This document shows, piece after piece, positions 32,158 to 40,387 of a stretch of 64,000 nucleotides of DNA (its first letter is position 1; the number at the start of each line of letters is the position of its first letter). A model generated the notes under the pieces. That model did not search any database. It had not been told where the DNA came from and saw only the letters and a program-made list of their open reading frames with translations. The DNA comes from Prosthecobacter sp. (GTDB taxonomy: Bacteria; Verrucomicrobiota; Verrucomicrobiia; Verrucomicrobiales; Verrucomicrobiaceae). The DNA lies in assembly GCF_034366625.1 (NCBI RefSeq), contig NZ_JAXMIH010000028.1:1-64000 (forward strand). Reading direction: 5' to 3'. The translations under genes and the position numbers were made by a program.

Positions 32158-35100
32158 AGTTATCCGCGCAGTTTTTGATCGTCGCGTTATCGACTCATTG
32201 GGTTAGCGCTGATGATTTTCAGAAATCGATCCTGCCTGTCTTGAAGGAGCGCTGCAACACCTGCCACTCCACCGAGAAGCAAAAGGGCGATCTCGATCTG
32301 GAGCGCTTCACCAGCCTCGCCGAGATCAAGAAGGAGCCGATGATTTGGGAAGGCGTGCTGGAGCAAATCGAGATGGGCGAGATGCCGCCGAAGAAGGAAA
32401 AGCAGCTCTCGGCTGAACAGAAAACCACACTGACAAACTGGGCGCGAGGCACGCTGGATCAAATCGCGCTAGCCAATGCGGGCGATCCCGGTCCCGTGGT
32501 GCTGCGTCGGCTCTCGAACATGGAATACACTTACACGCTGCGGGATTTGACCGGTGTGGACTCACTTGATCCGGCAAAGGAGTTTCCGGTGGATGGCGCG
32601 GCGGGTGAAGGATTCACGAATGCGGGCGCGGCGCTCGTCATGTCGCCCGCGTTGCTCACGAAGTATCTCGATGCGGCGAAGGAAATCGCGAGTCATGCCT
32701 TACTGACACCGCAGGGATTGCATTTCTCGGCCAGCACCTCATCACATGACTGGACGGACGAGACGCTGGCGAAGATCCGCGAGTTTTACGCGCGCTTCAC
32801 CGAGTCCGGCGGTGCCACGGCGGTGAATTTGCAGGGCATCAAGTTCGATACGAACGCGGGCGGTCGCCTGCCGCTGGCGAAGTATCTGGCGGCGCTGCAA
32901 GGCAAGGCCGGTGCCGACGGCTTGAACACCCATTACCTCGCAGTGCTCAAGCAGGCGCTCACGGACTCGAAACCGTCCATCCTGCTCGACCCCCTGCGAG
33001 CAAAGTTTCGTGAAGGCAAGCTCACCGCCGCCGATATTGAACTCTGGCAGCAGACGTTGTGGCGGTTTGCCAGTGTGGGGCACATCGGCAAGCAGAATGG
33101 TCCGAAAAGCTGGCAGGAGCCAGTGATGCCGCTGGTGCCCCGGCACGAGATGCGCGTGAAGCTGGCTTCAGATCGGGATCTGACGCTCTACCTCACCACC
33201 ACCGATGCGGGCGATGGCAGCACTGATGATGACGTGGTCTGGGAAAATCCCCGCCTTGTGGCCCCAGGAAGGCCGGATCTGCCGATCAGCGGCCTTCCTG
33301 CTCTTGTGAAGCATCTCGAAACCCAACGCTCGAAGATCATTGCTAGCGCCGAGCAGTGCCTGAACGCCATCGCGAGCGGCAAAGACGACGCTGATCCCGC
33401 CTTGCTGCCTGCCTGGCGTGAATACCTCGGCCACGGCACCGCCAAGCTCGAACCACTGCTCACGAAGAAACTCCTCAGCACACCCGACTACAACTTCATC
33501 CAAGGCTGGCAGGGCGAGCAGGCGCTCAGCGTGCTCGCGAACTCCTCAGACGCCACCGTTCGCATCCCCGGCGTGATGAAGGCGCACAGCGTCGCCACGC
33601 ATCCATCGCCGACGCGTGCTTCCGTCATCGCATGGCGTTGCGAAGCTGCGGGCACGCTGCGCATCAGCGGCGATGTTTCCGACGCGCATCCCGAATGCGG
33701 CAACGGCGTTGTCTGGACGCTCGAAGTCCGTCGCGGGCACACCAGCGAAGTGCTTGCCAAAGGTGAAACGAAAGGCGCGAATGTTTTGAAGATAGGCCCG
33801 CTTGAAAAGGTGCGCGTCGAACCCGGTCAAGTTCTCGCGCTCGTCATCGGTCCACGCGATGGAAACCACGTTTGTGATCTCACGGCGGTGAACTTTACGC
33901 TCAACGACGGCTCTAAGACCTGGGACCTCGCCAAAGACGTTTCACCGAACATCCTCGCCGGCAATCCCCACGGACCCTGGCGCTTCCTGAGCCAGCCAGC
34001 CGCGCTAGAAGCCTTGCCGGACGTGCCCGCGCCCATCGCAGAGTGGCGCAAAAACCCATCTCCCGCCCTGGCTGCGAAAGTGCGGCAGCATTTGGAAAAA
34101 GACTTTCCGCTGAACAGCCCGCTGCTACGCCCCTTTTTGAATGATCGGCCGGATCGGACTGATCCGACCAATCTGAAGGCCAAGGCGCCCTCAGTCCTCG
34201 AAGTGCCAATCCCCGCCGCTCTCGCCAACGGCACGGAGTTCGTCGTCACCGGCAAGCTGGCCGCAGAATCCACCGGCAGCGTGCAGATGCAGGTGCTTGC
34301 CACGAAGCCGGAGTCGCTGCAGGGCATCGCCGCAGGCAGGGCTGAGTCCGCGCAGGCCAAGGGCCAGTGGAGCGACAACAACCTGCGCACGCAGCACAGT
34401 GCTCCGGTGATTGTGAATGACGCCAGTTCTGCGCGGAAACGATTTGAGGCCGCCTTTGATGAGTTTCGAGCGCTGTTCCCCATCGCTCTCTGCTACACCA
34501 AAATCGTGCCGGTGGACGAGGTGGTGACGCTGACGCTGTTCTATCGCGAGGACGAACACTTGAAGCACCTCATGCTCGACGAGGCCCAGAGCGCCGAGAT
34601 CGACCGGTTGTGGGACGAGCTGCGCTTCGTCAGCGAAGCACCGCTGAAGCAGGTGGATGTGTTTGAGCAGCTTTATCAATTTGCCACACAGGACGCCAGC
34701 CCCAGCGCCTTTGAGCCGATGCGCGAGCCGATTCAGCGCGGCGCGGAGACGTTCAAGCAGCAGCAACTCGACGCCGAACCCAGGCATGTGCAGGCCGCGC
34801 TCGATTTCGCCACCCAGGCATGGCGTCGTCCGCTGGGTGATGCCGAACAGCACGAGCTGCGCGCGCTTTATCAAAAGCTGCGCAAGCAGGAGCTGCCTCA
34901 CACGAGCGCCGTGCGCATGCTGCTCACGCGCGTACTCGTGGCTCCGGCGTTTTTGTATCGCGGTGAAAAAGCGGCTCCTGGCATCAAGGCCGCGCCGGTG
35001 AGCGATTGGGAAATAGCCACGCGGCTAAGCTACTTCCTGTGGTCCTCCACACCCGATGCCGAATTACGCCAACTGGCGGAGGCCGGGAAGCTGCGTGAGC

Positions 35101-35996
35101 CTGCCGTTCTCGCTGCCCAGGCCCGGCGGATGATGAAGGACGCGCGCATCCGCCGCCTCGCCACCGAGTTTGGCTGCATGTGGCTGCATGTGCGCGATGT
35201 CGAGACGCTGGATGAAAAGAGCGAGCGCCATTTCCCCACCTTCCTCGACCTCCGCGACGACATGCAGGAGGAGGCCGTGCGTTTCTTCGTCGATCTGTTC
35301 CAGGCAGACCGTAATGTGCTCTCGCTGCTCGATGCCGACCACAGTTTCGTGAACGGCCCGCTCGCCAAGCACTACGCGCTCGATTTGAAGACCACCGACT
35401 GGCAGCGAGTCGATGGCCTGCGCTCGAAAGGCCGTGGTGGCATCCTCGGTTTCGCCGCCACGCTCGCCAAGCAGGCCGGTGCCTCGCGCACCAGTCCCAT
35501 CCTGCGCGGCACCTGGCTCAGCGAAGTCATCCTCGGCGACAAACTGCCCATTCCGCCCAAAGGCGTGCCCGTTTTGCCCGAAGAAGCGTCGCAAGGCCTC
35601 ACCGAACGCCAGCTCACCGAACGTCACAGCCGTGACGAACGCTGCGCCGGCTGCCACAAACGCATCGATCCCTTCGGCTATGCCCTCGAAGGCTTCGACG
35701 CCATCGGCCGCGCCCGAAAAGCTGACACCAGCACCACCTTGCCCGATGGAACACAGGTCGATGGCCTCGCCGATCTCCGCAGTTACCTCCTCACCACCCG
35801 CCGCGACGACTTCCTCCGCCAGTTTTGCCGCAAGCTCCTCGGCTATTCCCTCGGTCGCAGCGTGCAGCTTTCTGACAAGCCGCTGATCGAGTCCATGGTC
35901 AAAAGTGATCATCGCATGGGCACCCTGATCAAAATGGTCGTCCGCAGCCCGCAGTTTGGCGAAGTGCGGGGACGGGACTTTATCACCAGCCGTTGA
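32154..35996 (+). CDS. Di-heme-type DUF1587/1592/1588/1585 protein
   Basis: An exported 1280-residue protein. The N-terminal cytochrome has CNTCHS near residue 34. DUF1587 follows (RRLSNMEYTYTLRDLTGVD). A large central part carries sandwich-like strands. The C-terminal third holds DUF1595 (FATQAWRRPLGDAEQHELRAL), DUF1592, DUF1588 (QAGASRTSPILRGTWLSEV) and DUF1585, with a second CxxCH in DERCAGCHKRIDPFGYALEG. Family members are PVC-specific, exported and of unknown reaction. Two unusual stretches lie inside: an 11-bp-arm inverted repeat (residues about 371-382) and a 9-bp tandem repeat coding for DRPDRTDPTNLK (about 664-675). It is the last gene of the gntR operon. Confidence 0.9.
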   Translation: MKLSAQFLIVALSTHWVSADDFQKSILPVLKERCNTCHSTEKQKGDLDLERFTSLAEIKKEPMIWEGVLEQIEMGEMPPKKEKQLSAEQKTTLTNWARGTLDQIALANAGDPGPVVLRRLSNMEYTYTLRDLTGVDSLDPAKEFPVDGAAGEGFTNAGAALVMSPALLTKYLDAAKEIASHALLTPQGLHFSASTSSHDWTDETLAKIREFYARFTESGGATAVNLQGIKFDTNAGGRLPLAKYLAALQGKAGADGLNTHYLAVLKQALTDSKPSILLDPLRAKFREGKLTAADIELWQQTLWRFASVGHIGKQNGPKSWQEPVMPLVPRHEMRVKLASDRDLTLYLTTTDAGDGSTDDDVVWENPRLVAPGRPDLPISGLPALVKHLETQRSKIIASAEQCLNAIASGKDDADPALLPAWREYLGHGTAKLEPLLTKKLLSTPDYNFIQGWQGEQALSVLANSSDATVRIPGVMKAHSVATHPSPTRASVIAWRCEAAGTLRISGDVSDAHPECGNGVVWTLEVRRGHTSEVLAKGETKGANVLKIGPLEKVRVEPGQVLALVIGPRDGNHVCDLTAVNFTLNDGSKTWDLAKDVSPNILAGNPHGPWRFLSQPAALEALPDVPAPIAEWRKNPSPALAAKVRQHLEKDFPLNSPLLRPFLNDRPDRTDPTNLKAKAPSVLEVPIPAALANGTEFVVTGKLAAESTGSVQMQVLATKPESLQGIAAGRAESAQAKGQWSDNNLRTQHSAPVIVNDASSARKRFEAAFDEFRALFPIALCYTKIVPVDEVVTLTLFYREDEHLKHLMLDEAQSAEIDRLWDELRFVSEAPLKQVDVFEQLYQFATQDASPSAFEPMREPIQRGAETFKQQQLDAEPRHVQAALDFATQAWRRPLGDAEQHELRALYQKLRKQELPHTSAVRMLLTRVLVAPAFLYRGEKAAPGIKAAPVSDWEIATRLSYFLWSSTPDAELRQLAEAGKLREPAVLAAQARRMMKDARIRRLATEFGCMWLHVRDVETLDEKSERHFPTFLDLRDDMQEEAVRFFVDLFQADRNVLSLLDADHSFVNGPLAKHYALDLKTTDWQRVDGLRSKGRGGILGFAATLAKQAGASRTSPILRGTWLSEVILGDKLPIPPKGVPVLPEEASQGLTERQLTERHSRDERCAGCHKRIDPFGYALEGFDAIGRARKADTSTTLPDGTQVDGLADLRSYLLTTRRDDFLRQFCRKLLGYSLGRSVQLSDKPLIESMVKSDHRMGTLIKMVVRSPQFGEVRGRDFITSR
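33265..33300. repeat. Inverted repeat inside the DUF1592 gene
   Basis: Perfect 11-base arms CAGGAAGGCCG and CGGCCTTCCTG flank a 14-base loop. It lies in the coding sequence for the stretch PGRPDLPISGLPALV and does not break the frame. It could be a REP-like element or chance symmetry in high-GC coding DNA. Confidence 0.6.
34143..34178 (-). repeat. 9-bp tandem repeat inside the DUF1592 gene
   Basis: The units read GATCGGCCG, GATCGGACT, GATCCGACC and AATCTGAAG on the + strand, encoding D-R-P, D-R-T, D-P-T, N-L-K. Shifted by one base, ATCGGACTG and ATCCGACCA align with GTCGGACTG and GTCTGACAA from the complement of the repeat at 28919-28954. The two are therefore probably the same family in opposite orientation. 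Confidence 0.65.
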
Positions 35997-36024
35997 TCCA
36001 TTGCGAAAACCACCTCGCTCGACG

Positions 36025-36034
36025 CGTAGGTTTG
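36025..36034 (+). promoter_or_regulatory. CGTAGGTTTG box five bases before a start codon
   Basis: CGTAGGTTTG is followed by AGGCA and the ATG at 36040. It contains TAGGTTTG, which fits the TAnnTTTG -10 element known from Bacteroidetes. The spacing would place transcription initiation at or next to the ATG, giving a leaderless mRNA. The same box occurs at 40373 and 47823. No convincing -35 is visible. Confidence 0.55.
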
Positions 36035-36039
36035 AGGCA

Positions 36040-38250
36040 ATGCCAAAGAAAGCCCTCACTTCTACTTGGATGATTGCGATGCTCGCTGGAACGGGCTTCG
36101 CTGTCGAATCGTCGCGTCCACTGAGCTTCACTCACGACATCCAGCCTATTTTGACCAAGGCGGGTTGCAACGCGGGCGTGTGCCATGCGAAGGCGATCAC
36201 CGGTCAGCGTGGGTTTCGTCTCAGCGTGCTCGGGTTTGAGCCAGAGGAAGACTATGAAGCCATCGTGAAGCAGGGCAAAGGACGGCGCGTATTTCCACCG
36301 GCACCGGAGGAAAGCCTGCTCATCACCAAGGGCGCAGCCATTGTGCCGCACACGGGCGGGAAGAAGCTGGAGCCCGGCTCGGAAGACTATAAGACGCTGG
36401 TGCGCTGGATCGCCGAAGGAATGCCGTATGCGCAGAAAAATGAGCCAAAGCTCAACGACATCGTCGTGGAGCCCGCTCGTGCGACTTTGAAGGTCAAGAC
36501 CATGCAGCAGCTCAAAGTCACCGCACGCTACTCCGATGGCAGCAGCCGCGATGTGACGAAACATGCGCTCTTTGAGGCCAATGACCGCGCCATGGCCGAG
36601 GCCAGTGAGCAAGGTCTCGTGAAGACACTCGATATTCCGGGCAACGTGGCCGTGATGGTGCGTTTCGGCGGCAAGGTCTCGGTTTGCAGCGTGTCGGTGC
36701 CGCTCGGGGCGCCGGTGGATTCATTGCCACCGGTGAAGAATTTTATTGATCAGCATGTCTTCGCGAACTTGAAGCAGATCGGTGTGCCCCCTTCGCCGAT
36801 TTGCGATGACTCTAGCTTTCTGCGCCGCATCTCGCTCGACATCGGCGGCCGTCTGCCGACCGACGAAGAAACGAAAGCCTTCCTCGCCAGCAAGGAGCCT
36901 GACAAACGTGATCGCGCCATCGAGGCGCTCCTCAACAGTCCCGATTACGCCGACTACTTCGCGAACAAGTGGACTTCGCTTCTCAAAAACCAGCGCACCG
37001 AGGCCGCCGACATCACCGCGAACTTCGCCTTCCACGCCTGGATGCGCGACAGCTTGCTGGCGAACACAAAGTATGACCAAATCGTTCGCCAGATTCTCGC
37101 CTCCACCGGCACCATCGTGTCGAATCCGCCGGTGGCTTGGTACAAACGAGTGAAGGAGCCGAATGTGCAGCTCGAAGACGTGGCACAGCTCTTCCTAGGC
37201 GTGCGCATGCAGTGCGCACAGTGCCATCATCATCCCTTCGAGCGCTGGACGCAGGCGGAGTATTATCACCTCGCCGCATTCTTCAGCCAGATCGGTCGCA
37301 AACCGACCGCCATCGCCGGTGAGGATCTCATTTTCCACAAGCGCGGCACTGCGCAGACTGAGCACCGCAAGACGCGCGTCATGCTGAAGCCTGCTGGGCT
37401 CGGCGAACCTGAAATGGACATCGCGCCCGACGACGACCCGCGTCTCGCCCTGGTCGATTGGATGAGCAAGAAGGACAACCCCTTCTTCGCCAAGTCGCTC
37501 GTGAACCGCTACTGGAAGCACTTCTTCAAACGCGGCCTCGTGGAGCCCGAGGATGACCTGCGCGACACGAATCCGCCGACGAATCCTGATTTGTTCGAAG
37601 CATTGGCCAAGAGCTTCACCGACAGCGGTTACGATTTGAAATCGCTCGTTCGAACCATCACGCAAAGCCATACCTACCAGCTCAGCTCGACGCCGAACGA
37701 GCACAATGCGGTGGATCGCCAGGCCTTCTCGCACTTCTACCCGAAGCGCATGACCGCCGAAGTGCTGCTCGACAGCATCGACATGGTCACCGGTTCCAAG
37801 ACGGACTTCGCTGACCTTCCGCCCGGCACTCGTGCCATCTCACTGCCCGACAACAGCTACACCCGTGCCTCGCCGTTTCTCAAAGTCTTTGGCCGCCCCG
37901 ACAACACCAGCGTCTGCGAATGCGAGCGCGTCTCATCCGCCAGTCTCGCGCAAAGCCTGCATCTCATGAACGCCGCTGACGTGAAAGCCAAGCTCACCGC
38001 CGCCGGTGGCCGCGCCGAGATGCTCACCAAGGCCGAGATGTCCGAGCCGAAACGCATCCGCGAACTCTACCTCGCCGCCTTCTCCCGCGAACCTGCCGCC
38101 GACGAAATCCGCATCGCCGAAACGCATCTGCTGAAGCCTCGCACCGACGCCACCGGCAAACCGCTCGATTCCCAACGCGCCAAACGCAACGGCTACGAAG
38201 ACCTGCTCTGGGCGCTGCTGAACACGAAGGAGTTCCTGTATAATCATTGA
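36040..38250 (+). CDS. Cytochrome/Ig-like/DUF1549/DUF1553 protein
   Basis: A 736-residue exported protein. The start MPKKALTSTWM sits five bases after the CGTAGGTTTG box. The cytochrome-like region has a CxxxxCH form, CNAGVCHAKA, near residues 43-49 rather than CxxCH. An Ig-like (BIG2-type) domain follows at about 145-225 (LKVTARYSDGSSRDVTKHA). DUF1549 runs from about 235 (RRISLDIGGRLPTDEETKAF) with CAQCHHHPFERW, and DUF1553 from about 465 (NPFFAKSLVNRYWKHFFKRG). This subtype with Ig domain usually neighbours PPC-domain and WD40/cytochrome genes in PVC genomes, and both occur downstream here. Confidence 0.9.
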   Translation: MPKKALTSTWMIAMLAGTGFAVESSRPLSFTHDIQPILTKAGCNAGVCHAKAITGQRGFRLSVLGFEPEEDYEAIVKQGKGRRVFPPAPEESLLITKGAAIVPHTGGKKLEPGSEDYKTLVRWIAEGMPYAQKNEPKLNDIVVEPARATLKVKTMQQLKVTARYSDGSSRDVTKHALFEANDRAMAEASEQGLVKTLDIPGNVAVMVRFGGKVSVCSVSVPLGAPVDSLPPVKNFIDQHVFANLKQIGVPPSPICDDSSFLRRISLDIGGRLPTDEETKAFLASKEPDKRDRAIEALLNSPDYADYFANKWTSLLKNQRTEAADITANFAFHAWMRDSLLANTKYDQIVRQILASTGTIVSNPPVAWYKRVKEPNVQLEDVAQLFLGVRMQCAQCHHHPFERWTQAEYYHLAAFFSQIGRKPTAIAGEDLIFHKRGTAQTEHRKTRVMLKPAGLGEPEMDIAPDDDPRLALVDWMSKKDNPFFAKSLVNRYWKHFFKRGLVEPEDDLRDTNPPTNPDLFEALAKSFTDSGYDLKSLVRTITQSHTYQLSSTPNEHNAVDRQAFSHFYPKRMTAEVLLDSIDMVTGSKTDFADLPPGTRAISLPDNSYTRASPFLKVFGRPDNTSVCECERVSSASLAQSLHLMNAADVKAKLTAAGGRAEMLTKAEMSEPKRIRELYLAAFSREPAADEIRIAETHLLKPRTDATGKPLDSQRAKRNGYEDLLWALLNTKEFLYNH
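38239..38244 (+). promoter_or_regulatory. TATAAT box upstream of the hydrolase fusion gene
   Basis: A consensus TATAAT preceded by TG spans the stop codon of the upstream gene, 31 bases before the ATG at 38276. It stands out in GC-rich DNA, but no good -35 hexamer lies 16-18 bases upstream, so it may be incidental. Confidence 0.25.
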
Positions 38251-38275
38251 TCCTCCAGCGAAGGGCCAGCTATCC

Positions 38276-40315
38276 ATGAAAGTGCCCATCGCGTTCTTTG
38301 CTGCTCTCATCGCGTTTCAGGCCCTGCTCGTCATGGCTGCGGACTTGCCGAAACTGCGGCAGTTGCAGACGCCCCGCGGCACGCATTTCAGCATCTGTGG
38401 CGACAAGCCAGCCAAGCCCGCGCCGACTCTGTTCATCATTGGCAATCCGATTTCCGTGATGGGGCAGGAGAACATGCGCTATCTCGTCGGCACCGGTGAG
38501 GTGCTGGCTAAGCATGGCTGGGTCTATGTGCTGCTCGACCCGGCCTGTGAAGGCTTCGATGTCAAAGAAGGCCAGCCATCGAGCCTGAGCGGCTGGGCCA
38601 CGCATGCGAAGAATGGCCACGACTTCATCGGGCCATATGTGCGGAACTGCGTGGATGTGCTGGATCACCTCATCGCGAAAGGCATCACGGATGCCCGGCA
38701 AGTCGTGGTGCAAGGTGTCTCGCGTGGTGGATTCTGCGCGCTGCACTTTGCCGCGAGAGAGCCGCGTGTTCAGGCTGTCGTCGGCATCTCGCCAGTGACG
38801 AATCCGCTCGCGCTGAAGGAGTTTAACGGTGTCACCGCAGCGCAGGTGGCGGGCTTCAGCCTTGATGGCGTGATGGAGAAGCTCGCGGATCGCACGGTGT
38901 GGATCAGCATTGGAAACTCGGATGATCGTGTCAGTTCGGAGGACTGCATCGGCTTCACGCGCCGCCTTGTCGATACGACGCGAAGATTGCAGCCGAAGCT
39001 GAATCTCATTCCAGTGCATCTGCATGTCGGTGTCTCGGCGGGACATCGGTCGCCAGATGATGCGTATGTGGCTGCCGCTGACTTTTTGCTCCGTCGTTTT
39101 CCCTCCGCGCCGAGCACGGAACTGACACGCGATGTGTTTAGCGGTGACTTCCCACCCGCAAGCTATGGCAAGACCTTTGAGCAAGTGGAAGCAACGGCGC
39201 AGGAGGTGATCGAGCGCGTTTTCCGCGATGAAGACGGCATCCTGCGCAGTGGTGTGAATGGTCGCACGATGAAACCGCTGACGAACGACGAGGTGCTCGA
39301 CCGCCCGCTTGGCAAAGGCGGCTACCCCGAGCACTCCGCGATGCCGGAAGCGCTGAAAGCCGTGTGGCTGAACTACGAAAACGCAGGCGAGGCCAGCGGC
39401 GCCTATTTGATGGCGCTTTGCCTGAAGTTTGAAGCCACGCGCGATCCAAAGGTGCGCGAACTTGCCCGTCGCACCGTGAATGCCGTCGTCACGCTTTGGC
39501 GGAATGCCTCGCCGCCAGCCGGGAATGGCGGCGGTGGCCGCGGCTGGTTTCCGAAGCCCTACGGCGGCATCCACAAGGTGGCGGGCATCGAGGAATGCAG
39601 CGCCGATCAGTATGCGGGCATCACGCTCGGCCTGCACGCGTATCACCGCATGATGGCCGATGCGGAGGAGAAGAAGCAGATCGAGGAGGTCATCGTCTCC
39701 TTCTCCGACTGGTGGCACGATCACGACCACAGCGGTGTCTATTTCGGCAAACCGATCTGGTGGAAGCGGCTGGAGTGGCACCCGATGGCCGCCACTTACT
39801 TCCTCTACCTCCATGCGCTGGCCGAGTCGTGGCAGCCCGGAGTCAAATCGCGACAGAGCTTTGAAACATGGCTGGCTCTGAAAGCCACGCTGCTTCGCCC
39901 TGACAAACCCACCGGCATCACCATGCACGGCCTCCCGGTTCTTTGTCTGGAGCAACTCCGCCTGCTGCGCCCCGATCTCGATGCCGTCTGGCAGCCCGCG
40001 CTTGTTCATCAGGCCGATCTGCTCGCCCGCAGCGTGGATCAAACGGCGCAAAGCAAGTATTTCGAAGTGCTCGGCTACGGCGCGGACTACCTCGCCGCCG
40101 CCCATCGCCTGCTGCCCGATGCTGGCTATGACAAGCTCGCGCTCCGCTGCCTCGAAGCTCTCAAAAATCGCGGCGACTTCTACCACATCCGCCGCGACCA
40201 GCGCATCGACCAGCTTCCTTCCCTCGTCCGTGGCGATGACTACCGCGACGTCTTCTTCTGCGAAGGCCACGTTCATTGGATGGCGGGCTACTGGCGTCAC
40301 AAACTGAGCCAATAG
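38276..40315 (+). CDS. Secreted alpha/beta hydrolase fused to a six-hairpin-like domain
   Basis: A 679-residue exported protein with signal peptide MKVPIAFFAALIAFQALLVMAA. Residues 35-290 are an alpha/beta hydrolase: nucleophile elbow GVSRGGF, acidic-residue region SIGNSDDRVS, and a His in VSAGHRSPDD. Residues about 310-679 are helical with repeated aromatic-rich segments (GGRGWFPKPYGG, SFSDWWHDHDHSGVYFG, EGHVHWMAGYW), resembling (alpha/alpha)6 barrels of glycoside hydrolases or polysaccharide lyases. I do not recognise a named family for the second half. A joint esterase-glycosidase is the simplest reading. It lies between two genes with CGTAGGTTTG boxes. Confidence 0.7.
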   Translation: MKVPIAFFAALIAFQALLVMAADLPKLRQLQTPRGTHFSICGDKPAKPAPTLFIIGNPISVMGQENMRYLVGTGEVLAKHGWVYVLLDPACEGFDVKEGQPSSLSGWATHAKNGHDFIGPYVRNCVDVLDHLIAKGITDARQVVVQGVSRGGFCALHFAAREPRVQAVVGISPVTNPLALKEFNGVTAAQVAGFSLDGVMEKLADRTVWISIGNSDDRVSSEDCIGFTRRLVDTTRRLQPKLNLIPVHLHVGVSAGHRSPDDAYVAAADFLLRRFPSAPSTELTRDVFSGDFPPASYGKTFEQVEATAQEVIERVFRDEDGILRSGVNGRTMKPLTNDEVLDRPLGKGGYPEHSAMPEALKAVWLNYENAGEASGAYLMALCLKFEATRDPKVRELARRTVNAVVTLWRNASPPAGNGGGGRGWFPKPYGGIHKVAGIEECSADQYAGITLGLHAYHRMMADAEEKKQIEEVIVSFSDWWHDHDHSGVYFGKPIWWKRLEWHPMAATYFLYLHALAESWQPGVKSRQSFETWLALKATLLRPDKPTGITMHGLPVLCLEQLRLLRPDLDAVWQPALVHQADLLARSVDQTAQSKYFEVLGYGADYLAAAHRLLPDAGYDKLALRCLEALKNRGDFYHIRRDQRIDQLPSLVRGDDYRDVFFCEGHVHWMAGYWRHKLSQ

Positions 40316-40330
40316 GCAACGAAGTAGAGG

Positions 40331-40343
40331 CTCGTCGCACGAG
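40331..40343 (+). terminator. Short hairpin between hydrolase fusion and PPC gene
   Basis: Arms CTCGT and ACGAG flank CGC, 15 bases after the stop at 40315 and followed by an AT-rich stretch. The stem is short and there is no T-run, so this is a weak terminator candidate. Confidence 0.25.
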
Positions 40344-40372
40344 TTAATCATCAAGAATTCGCCATCTCAGCT

Positions 40373-40382
40373 CGTAGGTTTG
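40373..40382 (+). promoter_or_regulatory. CGTAGGTTTG box five bases before the PPC gene
   Basis: Identical to the box at 36025: CGTAGGTTTG, five bases (TGGTC), then the ATG at 40388. Identity of all ten bases and of the spacing in front of two unrelated genes makes chance unlikely. Confidence 0.6.
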
Positions 40383-40387
40383 TGGTC

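Noticed and set aside
36166..36186. Damaged heme motif in the DUF1549 protein at 36040
   Set aside because: The C-N-A-G-V-C-H spacing looks like the usual form for this Ig-containing subtype rather than a mutation, although I could not check homologues.
38270..40354. 694-codon open frame on the minus strand opposite the hydrolase fusion
   Set aside because: It lies wholly antisense to a gene with a signal peptide and hydrolase motifs. Its translation is rich in Arg/His/Ala with no recognisable domain, as expected from mirrored codon bias in GC-rich DNA.
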